Assembly (NCBI RefSeq): GCF_016405965.1
Contig: NZ_JAEFCD010000020.1
Span: 1 to 64,000, forward strand
Source of the DNA: Alteromonas sp. IB21
GTDB taxonomy: Bacteria > Pseudomonadota > Gammaproteobacteria > Enterobacterales > Alteromonadaceae
DNA: 64,000 bases
Direction: 5' to 3'
In this document: positions 19,063-28,903 of the stretch, in pieces
Layout of the letters: every line of letters starts with the position of its first letter
Numbering within the stretch: the first letter of the stretch is position 1
The notes under the pieces: generated by a model
The model's input: only the letters and a program-made list of their open reading frames with translations
Databases searched by the model: none
Told to the model about the DNA's origin: nothing
Program-made: the position numbers and the translations under genes

Positions 19063-22000
19063 ATGAAAAAATTGACTACATATCTTGCTTCGATAACGCT
19101 TTTTAGCTGTATAGGCTTTTCCGCTTTTGGTGATGACCTTGATATTTATTTAGGCAATGCAAGCAGCGCGGTTACCTACAATCCAAACGTTTTGTTTATC
19201 ATGGATTCTTCGGGGAGTATGGGGGCGTATGACAATACCAGTCAAACCAGAATGCTTCGCGTCCAAAACGCTCTTAAAGAGGCCCTTGGCTCTGCCACCA
19301 ATATTAACGCTGGCCTGATGCGTTTTTCTGACTATGGCGGCCCTATTTTGTATCCTATCCGCAATATAGATGAATCAGTACGGCCTGAAATTATTGTTTC
19401 CACTAATGACGACGATCACGACGCCCATGAAATCGACGGCAGCGTAACCACAGAAAGCAACGACTTAATTTTAAGTAGTGGTACTAAAACCGTAACATCA
19501 GGACTTCGTTTTACTGAGTTGAATATCCCCCAGGGTGCTACGATCATAAGCGCCAATATTCGCTTCACTTCAGAGAAGTTTAACGTTGCGGGTACCTCAT
19601 TAGTTATTTCAGCGGAAGCTTCAGCAGAAAGCACCGCGTTTTCATCGTCAAGTAATAACCTGAGTAGCCGAGTAAAAACGGCTGCAAATGTTGAGTGGCT
19701 CACCGACAATAGCTTTCCAACATCGGGTGAGGTAATAACCACTCCCGATATCAGTGCCGTTATTCAAGAAGTCGTGGATTTATCAGCTTGGTGTGGCGGT
19801 AAAGACTTAAACATTTTAATTGAAGGCACGAGTTCAGATACAGCAAGCGCCCGAGAAGCCAGAGCAAGTGATGTAGGGCAAAGTGGTGCTCCTCAGCTAG
19901 TTGTTTCCTACGACGACTCAACGGCCACAGGTTGTATACAAGGGGAGGCCATCTACCAAGTTGCCAGTTCACGAGATAATTCTGAAGAGAATGTGAATGG
20001 GTATCCAAACACGGGTAATGAGCTGACTTTTAATTCGTCGTATAACGACTATATCGGTGTTCGCTTTAGGAATGTCAATATTCCTCAAGGCGCTGTGGTT
20101 ACAGAAGCCTATTTGGAATTTACGGCTTACAGTACACGAACAAGTGGAAATCCAAGTATGCGGATTCGTGGCGTTGCAGATAATGATGCCTCGGATTTTC
20201 ACCCAGAGCGTCGTTACCGGTTGCGAGATCTGCCAAAAACCTCAGGCATCACCTGGTCTATGCCTGATTTTTACAGTGACAATGACTATCGAACACCGGA
20301 TATAAGCAGTATTGTTGAGCAAATTGTAGATCGCTCTGGTTGGCAATCCGGTAATGATATGGCCTTTATACTTGATAACTTTGTCTCTTACCGCGGCGCG
20401 CATACCTATAACAACTGGCCCTCTCGAGCACCTAAGCTTATTGTGAAGTTCAATGGCGCCGCTACGCCTGGCTCATCGGCGTCAGTGCGCGAACATCTCA
20501 TGAGCAAAATAGACGAACTGGGTGCTAACGGATTTACTCCCATTGTTGATACGCTTTTGGAAGCGACAAATTATTATGGCGGTTTGAGCGTGGATTATGG
20601 CCGTAAACGGGGCGAGAGCGACGTTAATGATTCAGTCAGACGTAGCACGCGGGTAAGTCATAGAAGTTCATACCTAGGAGCGGATTCAATTCTCCCTTCT
20701 GGATGCTCTGAAGATAATTTATCTGACAGCGATTGTATTAATGAGCAGATACCCACGCCTGCCACTTATATTTCACCTGTATCAGATTTGCAGTGTCAAA
20801 CCAATAACCACATCGTACTGCTCTCTGATGGTGAAGCAAACAACAATCACAGTGTCTCTAAAATCCAAACCTTGCTAGGTAAAAGCTGTACAGGTAATGG
20901 TGGCGAAAAATGTGGTCTGGATTTAGTCAAAAACATAAGCGATACCGCTACCTCTGTGATTGGGCCAAGAGTTATTACGCATACCATAGGTTTTGCCGCG
21001 AATAACACTGCAAATAACTTCTTGAATCAACTCGCTTTACAAAGTGGGGGCGGCTTCTACCAAGCTGATAACAGCACTGACTTGCTCGAAGCTTTCAATA
21101 CTATCTTGCGTTCAGTGAAGGACGTGAATGCCACCTTCGTTTCACCCGGTGTTGCGGTGAATCAACTCAATCGTCTTACTCACAGGGACGAGCTTTATTT
21201 TGCTCTATTTAAGCCTAGCGAAGGCGCTATTTGGCCAGGTAACTTGAAGCGCTATCGTTTGAGTGGCGATAAGATTTTAGACAAAAATAGCCTTAGTGCT
21301 GTGGATAGTGAAACCGGTTTTTTTGCTGAAAATGCCCATAGCTACTGGTCTACTCTTGCTGATGGAAGCGAAGTCAGCGAGGGCGGTGCAGCTAGCCGTT
21401 TAGGTGCCAATCGCAATATTTATGTCTTCGAAGGCGTTGGAACAATTGTAAGCGATGCCAATCGCCTTCACGAGGATAATTCCAATATCACTAAGACCGA
21501 CCTTGCTATTCAAAGTGAAACAGATGCTGACCCATTAAGAGATGCGATTCTAAAGTGGGCAAGAGGTGTAGATGTGAAAGACAGCAACGGTGATGGCAGC
21601 ACTAGCGATTATCGCCCTCAGATGGGCGATCCCATCCATTCGCAACCTATCATCGTAAACTATGGGACTAACGATTCGGCCATTTTGGTCGCGACAAATC
21701 AGGGCATGTTGCATTCTTTCGACACAGAAACGGGAGAAGAAAATTTCGCCATAATGCCCAAAGAGTTACTCCAAAATCTACATCACTTTTATAAAGACAC
21801 ACCGTCGCTAAGCCACCAATATGGCCTTGATGGCGATATGATTTTACGAACCGTTGAAGATAAGAAGTATCTTTACGTGGGCATGCGAAGAGGCGGGCAT
21901 AACTATTACGTTTTCGATGTAACCCAGAAAGATGCTCCAAAACTAAAATTTAAACTAGAAGGTGGTCAGGGTGCTCTGACTAAGTTGGGACAAACATGGT

Positions 22001-23133
22001 CAAGACCAACCATTACTAAAATTAATATGGGCGGGCAAGTAAAAAACGTAATGATTGTCGGTGGTGGTTACGACGACGCTCAGGATGATCGTGCTATAAG
22101 AGCTAGCGATGTGGTTGGTAATGCGGTATTTATTTTTGATGCTGACACAGGAAGTCTGCTATGGCATGCAAGTAATGAAAATGCCGACCTGAACCTTTCA
22201 AATATGACCTACAGTATTCCGGGCCGTATCTCTGTGATTGACCGGGATAACGATGGGTTTGCTGATCACATGTATGTTGCGGATACTGGCGGACAACTAT
22301 TTAGATTAGATATCTACAACGGCAGATCGGGTGCTGACTTTATAAAAGGGGCGCGTATTGCCGATTTTGGTGGAGACACTGCCGAGACTAATCGCCGTTT
22401 TTACTACGGCCCTGATGTTACAGAAATCGCTCTGGGTAACGAATTATACTACGGTGTAGCACTGGGGAGCGGTTGGCGAGCTTCACCCCTTGATACTGTT
22501 GTGGAAGACAATTTTTATATGCTTAAAGATAGCGGCGTCTTCAAACGCGACACCAATGGCAATTACACCTATATGGAAACCGCCTATGAGAGCGATATGT
22601 ACAACGCCACAAGTCACGCGCTTAATAGTAGTGATGAGAACGAACGGGAGCTTGCTTCACAAGAGTTTGCAAATAAAGACGGGTGGTATCTAAATCTAAC
22701 TATCAATGGTGAAAAAGTGCTTTCTTCCCCGCTTATCATTGATTACAAGGTGTTCTTTACTACTTACATACCTGCGGTTAGCAGCACGAGTTCGTGTGCG
22801 CCCCCTACTGGGAACAGCCGTGCTTACCTTGTGAACATGTTTAACGCAAATGCAGTAACAGATGTAAACAATGATGGTGAGGTCAATGAATTGGACCGTG
22901 CGGCCGATTTAAAACAAACCGGTATAGCGCCTGAAACCAAAATTCTTATTGAAGATATTGTTAGCCCCGTTGTTTGTTTGGGTACCGAGTGCGTGTCCGC
23001 GGTAATAGAAGTGGATGAAGATGGAAATGAGCAAGCCTGTACCAATGCTTTTGAGTGTCTGGCTGAGAATATTTATGGGCGTTTCGAACGTGTTCAGCGC
23101 GGCAGTTGGCATTCGGAAACAGAAAGAGAGTAG
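19063..23133 (+). CDS. pilY1: Type IV pilus tip adhesin PilY1
   Basis: A secreted protein of 1356 aa with a signal peptide (MKKLTTYLASITLFSC, cut near residue 23). A von Willebrand A domain begins with the MIDAS motif FIMDSSGSMG near residue 47 and resumes with IVLLSDGEANNNH near 585. Two related segments of about 150 residues (roughly 130-285 and 296-470) lie between these halves. Each contains an NIPQGA core and a TPDIS...V.D.S.W motif. The C-terminal PilY1 beta-propeller domain spans about residues 845-1250. EF-hand-like calcium loops are seen at DSNGDGS (about 840), DRDNDGFAD (about 1062) and DVNNDGEVNELD (about 1267). PilY1 is the calcium-dependent tip adhesin/mechanosensor of type IVa pili. 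It lies between pilX and pilE, as in Pseudomonas. Confidence 0.92.
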   Translation: MKKLTTYLASITLFSCIGFSAFGDDLDIYLGNASSAVTYNPNVLFIMDSSGSMGAYDNTSQTRMLRVQNALKEALGSATNINAGLMRFSDYGGPILYPIRNIDESVRPEIIVSTNDDDHDAHEIDGSVTTESNDLILSSGTKTVTSGLRFTELNIPQGATIISANIRFTSEKFNVAGTSLVISAEASAESTAFSSSSNNLSSRVKTAANVEWLTDNSFPTSGEVITTPDISAVIQEVVDLSAWCGGKDLNILIEGTSSDTASAREARASDVGQSGAPQLVVSYDDSTATGCIQGEAIYQVASSRDNSEENVNGYPNTGNELTFNSSYNDYIGVRFRNVNIPQGAVVTEAYLEFTAYSTRTSGNPSMRIRGVADNDASDFHPERRYRLRDLPKTSGITWSMPDFYSDNDYRTPDISSIVEQIVDRSGWQSGNDMAFILDNFVSYRGAHTYNNWPSRAPKLIVKFNGAATPGSSASVREHLMSKIDELGANGFTPIVDTLLEATNYYGGLSVDYGRKRGESDVNDSVRRSTRVSHRSSYLGADSILPSGCSEDNLSDSDCINEQIPTPATYISPVSDLQCQTNNHIVLLSDGEANNNHSVSKIQTLLGKSCTGNGGEKCGLDLVKNISDTATSVIGPRVITHTIGFAANNTANNFLNQLALQSGGGFYQADNSTDLLEAFNTILRSVKDVNATFVSPGVAVNQLNRLTHRDELYFALFKPSEGAIWPGNLKRYRLSGDKILDKNSLSAVDSETGFFAENAHSYWSTLADGSEVSEGGAASRLGANRNIYVFEGVGTIVSDANRLHEDNSNITKTDLAIQSETDADPLRDAILKWARGVDVKDSNGDGSTSDYRPQMGDPIHSQPIIVNYGTNDSAILVATNQGMLHSFDTETGEENFAIMPKELLQNLHHFYKDTPSLSHQYGLDGDMILRTVEDKKYLYVGMRRGGHNYYVFDVTQKDAPKLKFKLEGGQGALTKLGQTWSRPTITKINMGGQVKNVMIVGGGYDDAQDDRAIRASDVVGNAVFIFDADTGSLLWHASNENADLNLSNMTYSIPGRISVIDRDNDGFADHMYVADTGGQLFRLDIYNGRSGADFIKGARIADFGGDTAETNRRFYYGPDVTEIALGNELYYGVALGSGWRASPLDTVVEDNFYMLKDSGVFKRDTNGNYTYMETAYESDMYNATSHALNSSDENERELASQEFANKDGWYLNLTINGEKVLSSPLIIDYKVFFTTYIPAVSSTSSCAPPTGNSRAYLVNMFNANAVTDVNNDGEVNELDRAADLKQTGIAPETKILIEDIVSPVVCLGTECVSAVIEVDEDGNEQACTNAFECLAENIYGRFERVQRGSWHSETERE

Positions 23134-23141
23134 GTATAAAC

Positions 23142-23600
23142 ATGAGCGCATCCCAGCAGGGTTTTTCACTGATTGAGCTAATGATTGTCGTCGCTATTGT
23201 CGGCATCATCGCAGCGATTGCCTACCCTTCCTATCAAGGTGTCATTGCAGACGGATACCGTGGCACGGGGCAGGCAGATTTGCTTGGGCTAGCTTCCGCC
23301 ATGGAGCGACATCATAGTGGCTCTTTTAGCTATGAGGGCGCCGCCGATGGCGGCTCGAATACGGGGGCGCCGGCAGTCTTTTCAGCATATTCTCCTTCAT
23401 CTGAGCCTGCAGCGAATAAGCGCTATACACTTAGTATCGTTGCTGCCTCTGCGACAACCTTTGAGCTTAAAGCTACGCCCGTGACAGGGACAGGGCAGGC
23501 TGCTGATGGAGCACTCTATTATTTTAGCGATGGCAGAAAAGGCTGGGACAAAAATAACAACGGTAGTCTTGAATCCGGTGAATATTGTTGGTCGTGCTAA
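23142..23600 (+). CDS. pilE: Type IV pilus minor pilin PilE
   Basis: Minor pilin of 152 aa. The leader MSASQQG is cut before FSLIELMIVVAIVGIIAA, with Glu at +5. ATG at 23142 is preferred over an earlier in-frame start inside pilY1, since it gives a normal short leader and has GAGAGTAGG upstream. The only two cysteines form a C-terminal CWSC. Just before it lies DKNNNGSLESGE, a full EF-hand-type loop pattern. It is the last gene of the pilV-pilE operon and probably belongs to the same tip complex. Confidence 0.88.
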   Translation: MSASQQGFSLIELMIVVAIVGIIAAIAYPSYQGVIADGYRGTGQADLLGLASAMERHHSGSFSYEGAADGGSNTGAPAVFSAYSPSSEPAANKRYTLSIVAASATTFELKATPVTGTGQAADGALYYFSDGRKGWDKNNNGSLESGEYCWSC

Positions 23601-23620
23601 GCGGTTGAGGGCATTGCATA

Positions 23621-23641
23621 GCGGCTTCTTTGCCGCCTTTT
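23621..23641 (+). terminator. Possible terminator after pilE
   Basis: A 5-bp all-GC stem GCGGC / GCCGC with a 6-nt loop is followed by CTTTT, 20 bases after the pilE stop. It is short but well placed. Confidence 0.45.
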
Positions 23642-23685
23642 GAATGTTTAAATAGTCCTATCTCGTGGCTTATCAACGCGCTTTA

Positions 23686-24012
23686 TCAGGGGGGCGTTGA
23701 GAGTAATGAAGGCGTGCCAAACACAGCAATATCACTCCACTGCTGGTCCACGTCATCGTTAATATAAGCGGTGCGACTCGAATTATTCACTGCTGTTTGA
23801 TTGATTTGCGTCTCAAGAATGGTTTCCCAAAGTACTAGTGTCCTGATTTTGCTGTTTAGCAAGTAAGCGCTTGTGCTTGTAAAAAGCAGTAAAGTAACAA
23901 GCACTTCTACAAGAATTCCTCCTCCTTCAACTCTTGAATTTATACATCGGCTTTGTAGAAAAGCGCGGGGTAAACGCATACTTCTAAAAGATTCAATATT
24001 ACTCGTTATCAT
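23686..24012 (-). CDS. Minor pseudopilin, PpdC/PilV-like
   Basis: A small pilin-like protein of 108 aa. After a basic leader of about 31 residues it has GGGILVEVLVTLLLF; cleavage after the second Gly puts Glu at +5. The short globular part has no cysteines. Length and position match E. coli ppdC (107 aa), the last gene of ppdA-ppdB-ygdB-ppdC. The start overlaps the upstream PilX/YgdB-like gene by 14 bases and has no clear ribosome site of its own, so translation is probably coupled. Assignment as PpdC-like is inferred from order and size; PilV/GspI-like is the broader safe call. Confidence 0.65.
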   Translation of the reverse strand: MITSNIESFRSMRLPRAFLQSRCINSRVEGGGILVEVLVTLLLFTSTSAYLLNSKIRTLVLWETILETQINQTAVNNSSRTAYINDDVDQQWSDIAVFGTPSLLSTPP

Positions 24013-24919
24013 AGGACGTTCCTGGAATGGGAATTATTTTGGCAAGCACTGTGTTCTCTTGAAGGGCCCTAAGTAACGAAGTAGAAAGCGTCAATGCACC
24101 GTTAATTTGCTCATTGATCGGTGTGTTTGAGACATAGGTGCCGCTGATAGAAGCTGAACTTGCAACACGCAGCGTAAAAGTTGTAGGTGAAGATGACAGC
24201 ATAAGAATAAGACCGTAAAGATGGGTGTTTGCTTGAAGTGTTAAATCGCCATCGGCAACTATTAGCAATACAGGGTTGGAAATAGAGTTATGTGATAGAT
24301 CGCTATTGTCCAGTACACAATCTCCCGTTATCCAATACATGTTCGCAGGCGACATATTGTGGCATTGAGTCAGGCTCTCACCTTCAGCGAAGAAGTTAGC
24401 GTTGAGTGCTGATGCATCCCGGTTAAATAACCAGTTTGTTACTTGGTTATCCCATGAGAATTGCTGAGCTGAAGTCGGCAACCTCAAAAGAGAAGGGTAG
24501 CGAACAAATCTAGCAGTGTACGCCGTGTTGTCAATATCATGAGATACATTCACTTCAAATTGGGTCAGTAGTTGACCATCTACTCCCTCTAATTCGCTTA
24601 CCAGAACAGTTGTAGTTAAATTAGCCGAATTGGTCGTAGTTAAAACATTTGAAACGTTTTGTGATCGTAATGCCCTGGCAATGTTTTTCGCGTGCTGTTT
24701 TAGCTCAATTTGAATGGATTCGGCGTCACGTCTAACCTTTTCTAAGGTGTAAAACTGCTGGACGCTTTGGGATGTCGTTACCGTTGCAAAAGTAACAATG
24801 CCAAGAAGAATAGCGACAACCGCAAGCACCACCATACCTACTTGGTGTTTTTTATTACCAGTGAAGCTCGGGCCGCTAAGTTTACCGTTTTTAAAATGTT
24901 TGCCTTTATTAACCATCAT
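23999..24919 (-). CDS. PilX/YgdB-like minor pilin with extended C-terminal domain
   Basis: The 306-aa protein has a basic N-terminus (KHFKNGKLSG...NKKHQ) and one hydrophobic helix (GMVVLAVVAILLGIVTFATV) without Glu at +5, as in PilX/GspK proteins. The helix continues into VQQFYTLEKVRRDAESIQIEL. It is about twice the size of E. coli YgdB (135 aa). The extra C-terminal part (about 170-290) is beta-rich, with VADGDLTLQANTHLYGLIL and SASISGTYVSN-type strands suggesting a small beta-helix. The Cys pair CHN...GDC may form a disulfide. AGAGGTG precedes the start, and both ends overlap neighbouring genes. It is likely the tip subunit of the second minor pilin set. Confidence 0.7.
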   Translation of the reverse strand: MMVNKGKHFKNGKLSGPSFTGNKKHQVGMVVLAVVAILLGIVTFATVTTSQSVQQFYTLEKVRRDAESIQIELKQHAKNIARALRSQNVSNVLTTTNSANLTTTVLVSELEGVDGQLLTQFEVNVSHDIDNTAYTARFVRYPSLLRLPTSAQQFSWDNQVTNWLFNRDASALNANFFAEGESLTQCHNMSPANMYWITGDCVLDNSDLSHNSISNPVLLIVADGDLTLQANTHLYGLILMLSSSPTTFTLRVASSASISGTYVSNTPINEQINGALTLSTSLLRALQENTVLAKIIPIPGTSYDNE

Positions 24920-25556
24920 TGGGCACCTCTACGATAAAGCTTTCATGACTTTGTACGTCAGTATCCATGATACTTTGAAGCGTTATTTTTATTTCGTATG
25001 CTGACCCCCAACTGCTTTGGTGTATGCGATTTGCACTGAACTGAGTGACAGAGAGTGTTTCTGGATCAGTTAAATCAAACCATCCTCCCTGTTCACATGT
25101 ATTACCGTTCACTCGGTACTCTACCGCTTCGTTGTTTAATCGGTAGCCAAACAGCTCGCCCTGGAACTCGGAGATCACGCCGTCTTCATTTTTGTCGTAA
25201 GAAAAGGTGATGCAACTGTTTAAAGACTCAGTTGGACGTTCACCAAGCGTGACATTCGAAGCAGGGGAATGGCCGCTAGACAAAGCTATAAATGGGGAGA
25301 GTATATTAGTCTCTTCAATAAAACCCGCTCTTCCTAGATGCTGAGAAATTGTGCTTTTCAAAGCACGCATATCTTCTTCAACGCTGGTGGCATGTTGGAG
25401 TGAAGAGAGCGCACTGTGGGATTGCGCGGCATACGAAGCAACAATAGAAATAAGTAGGCCAGATAGAGCGCATGCAATCATAAGTTCCGTGATACTGAAA
25501 CCCGATACTCTGCGATAGGCACTATTGGAAGTGTTGGCAGTTTGAAGGCTTAACAT
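24909..25556 (-). CDS. Minor pilin, PilW/PpdB-like
   Basis: Pilin-like protein, 215 aa, with SGFSITELMIACALSGLLIS after a 19-residue leader: cleavage at Gly, Glu at +5. The globular part has two widely spaced Cys (NSCITFSYD and NTCEQGGW). A loop SYDKNEDGVISEF resembles an EF-hand calcium site. It overlaps the upstream FimT-like gene by 7 bases and the downstream gene by 11, so the set is one operon. By order and size it corresponds to E. coli ppdB (187 aa) and to PilW. Confidence 0.75.
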   Translation of the reverse strand: MLSLQTANTSNSAYRRVSGFSITELMIACALSGLLISIVASYAAQSHSALSSLQHATSVEEDMRALKSTISQHLGRAGFIEETNILSPFIALSSGHSPASNVTLGERPTESLNSCITFSYDKNEDGVISEFQGELFGYRLNNEAVEYRVNGNTCEQGGWFDLTDPETLSVTQFSANRIHQSSWGSAYEIKITLQSIMDTDVQSHESFIVEVPNDG

Positions 25557-26104
25557 GGCGCTATACCTACAAAATACTGTTCACTGCATAACCTTATTCG
25601 GCCTAATGAACTAAAGGTTACCTTTGCATTAAAGCGCTCACTAGAAAGAGTAAAGGTTGTATTGCTGCCAAAGTTGAGCGTGCCGTGCTTATTAAAAGCG
25701 ACCGTCTTGTCTGTGCTACCCACTGTCCTGAGTTTGGTATTCCATGCGGTGGGGAGTTCCCAATAAGAGGCCTCATTTAACGCGCATGTTTGATAGGAAG
25801 CACAACTGCAATCTTGGTCCGCACTTACCATTAAACAATTGTCGGTTTCGATTTTTGCTATCAAGTAAAACGTTTTTTGCTGGGCGAGGGACTGTATACG
25901 TGTTTGTTTTGCAAGTTCTGTGACCCGCGTAGCGAAATGTTTGAACGCATTTTTTTCCTGCCACCTTTGAAAAGACGGGACGGTAAGTAAAGAAAGTATG
26001 CTCAAAATCAGCAAAGAGACGAGCAGTTCAAACAAGGATAACCCCGTCATGGTGTTGGGCCGCTTATTTGTGTGTTTTCCTTTGTGCATTGTCCAAAAAG
26101 CCAT
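25550..26104 (-). CDS. Minor pilin, GspH/FimT/PpdA-like
   Basis: Pilin-like protein, 184 aa. The class III signal is MTGLSLFELLVSLLILSIL (Gly cleavage, Glu at +5) followed by VPSFQRWQEKNAFKHFATRVTELAKQTRIQSLAQ, typical of GspH/FimT pseudopilins. The leader is long if the first ATG (26104) is used; ATG at 26089 is an alternative with GGA just before it. There are several Cys residues (CLMV, CSCASYQTC, and C-terminal). It is the first gene of the minus-strand minor pilin operon and matches ppdA by position. It is divergent from the pilE-like gene at 26183. Confidence 0.75.
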   Translation of the reverse strand: MAFWTMHKGKHTNKRPNTMTGLSLFELLVSLLILSILSLLTVPSFQRWQEKNAFKHFATRVTELAKQTRIQSLAQQKTFYLIAKIETDNCLMVSADQDCSCASYQTCALNEASYWELPTAWNTKLRTVGSTDKTVAFNKHGTLNFGSNTTFTLSSERFNAKVTFSSLGRIRLCSEQYFVGIAPC

Positions 26105-26182
26105 GCGTAAGTCCAGTTATAGCGACAGAGGTAAATTGATAGGCTCAATGTACTGAATAACTAGCTAACAGGAAGCTGTACT

Positions 26183-26575
26183 ATGGAAGTGAATTACACT
26201 GCAAATGATAAAAGGTACGGGCAAAAAGGGTTTACCTTGATTGAGCTATTAGTCGCTATGGCTATTGTTGGGTTGCTCAGTCTTGCTGCAACGTCTGCCA
26301 TAAACACGACACGACAGATAAGCGAGATAAATAAAGTTAAAGCTCATTTACTATCACTTCAAGCGATGCAGTCGACAATGTGGCTCGAAAATGGGCATTA
26401 CCTTGCGCTAAATTCGTTACCCAGCACTAACATACCAAACGTCAGTTTTACGCAATCCAATAGTCAGGGGGGAGGCTATGAAATTGCCGCTACACGTTTA
26501 TCATTAAGTGCGGACGACAGCTGCCGAACGATAAAAATCAGTGAGGTAATGCTTTCACCCAAAGAGTGCTGGTAA
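26183..26575 (+). CDS. Second PilE-like type IV pilin
   Basis: A 130-aa pilin with leader MEVNYTANDKRYGQKG, cleavage before FTLIELLVAMAIVGLLSL, Glu at +5, then SAINTTRQISEINKVKAHLLSLQAMQSTMWLENGHY. The latter resembles PilE-type minor pilins. The C-terminal Cys pair (DDSCRT and KECW) would form the usual D-loop. AGGAAG lies 7 nt before ATG. It is divergent from the ppdA-like gene (78 bases apart) and probably supplies the PilE-like member of the second set, or a competence-type pilin. The exact role is unknown. Confidence 0.75.
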   Translation: MEVNYTANDKRYGQKGFTLIELLVAMAIVGLLSLAATSAINTTRQISEINKVKAHLLSLQAMQSTMWLENGHYLALNSLPSTNIPNVSFTQSNSQGGGYEIAATRLSLSADDSCRTIKISEVMLSPKECW

Positions 26576-26657
26576 GAAAAGTACGTTATATATTCTGAGC
26601 GCCCTAAGTAAGGATTACTTACCTATTGAACGTTAGTATTTTAGAAAATAGTGACTA

Positions 26658-27239
26658 CTAGCTGCACGTTAAATCATTACCGGCAAGATCTTCTTTCGTT
26701 CCATCACCATCGCTATCTACAGCGACAGATATTCTGCCATAAAGCGACAGTAAAAGTGCTGACGCATAGTCTGTATCGCCATCATTGGGGCAAAGAGTGA
26801 TGGTAGCAGCATTGTCGATACCGCCCTGTTCATTAAACACTAAGCTGCCGCTAATACCGTATACAGTGTTGGCGGCATTGAGAGGGTCGCTAGCAACGAC
26901 TAGATCTTCGCTGTTATCTCGAGTGCCGTTGCTGTTAACGTCAATAAACACCATTTTGGCATCTCGCCAGTTGTTCGTGCAGGCTGTGTAATTGTTTGTA
27001 GGGCACAAGACCACGTTAGTCTGTTCATCCACGGCGGTAAATCGGGCACGCTGAGCAACCGCGCTTAAGTTGTTTAAGTCAGCAGTGATCCTATTTTTAA
27101 TAAGTATATTTTGTATGCCTGGTGCAACCGTCGTTAATATTATGGCAAGAACGGCGACGGCCACAAGCATTTCCAACAGGGTCAGTCCTGCTTGTTTCGA
27201 AATTTCGCTACGCTTAATTTTTTGCTTATTGTTTATCAT
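26658..27239 (-). CDS. GspH/FimT-family minor pilin (FimT/FimU)
   Basis: A 193-aa pseudopilin with SKQAGLTLLEMLVAVAVLAII (cleavage at Gly, Glu at +5) and the FimT/GspH-type continuation PGIQNILIKNRITADLNNLSAVAQRARFTAV. It has four Cys in the globular domain. Two acidic loops, DVNSNGTRDNSE (a complete EF-hand-like pattern) and DSDGDGTKED, suggest calcium binding. It is convergent with the pilE-like gene at 26183. The pilV operon lacks its own fimT/fimU, so this gene may fill that role from the other strand (inference). Confidence 0.78.
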   Translation of the reverse strand: MINNKQKIKRSEISKQAGLTLLEMLVAVAVLAIILTTVAPGIQNILIKNRITADLNNLSAVAQRARFTAVDEQTNVVLCPTNNYTACTNNWRDAKMVFIDVNSNGTRDNSEDLVVASDPLNAANTVYGISGSLVFNEQGGIDNAATITLCPNDGDTDYASALLLSLYGRISVAVDSDGDGTKEDLAGNDLTCS

Positions 27240-27701
27240 TTTAAAACGCTATCTTCCAATAATCTAACCGTTATCGCTAATGCCTTTTGTCTGCCTTTTC
27301 ATCGGTTTAACAATTGATTTATCTTGTCCATCACGGCTTACTATATTTTTCCATCAGGATAGCTAGAGGGGGCATCCCGACATCGCGAAGTGTTTCTATC
27401 TTCAATGTAATGAAATCAAAAGATAATGAGGCATAAATACCCAATATTTTAGGGTAAACTAAAAATCATCGGCAAAGGTATGTTTTACTGTGTTATCGCA
27501 TCGTTGACCATACGCCTTATGGTTAATGGGGCTTCAAATAACATGCCTAGCCTGCACCATAATATAATAAAGATGACGTGGCCTTTAAACGGTGAGACGG
27601 GCCAATGTCTTTCGAATACAGGGGACGATAACACTAACATCCGAAGTGATATTGTCGTAGAATCAAGTTCCAGGACGCCTTAAAAATACGTGGATATTAC
27701 A
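27240..27701. other. fimT - nadE intergenic region
   Basis: 462 bases between the divergent starts of the FimT-like gene and nadE. It is AT-rich in its first 250 bases. One 67-codon + strand frame (27480-27683) has no usable ribosome site and no recognisable motif. I see no strong promoter, riboswitch or terminator. Confidence 0.5.
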
Positions 27702-28879
<1,178 letters not shown>

Positions 28880-28903
28880 CGTTGTGAGTGCTTACTGCGC
28901 ATG

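Noticed and set aside
27480-27683. 67-codon + strand open frame before nadE
   Set aside because: No ribosome site at a usable distance, no recognisable motif, and it lies in an AT-rich control region.
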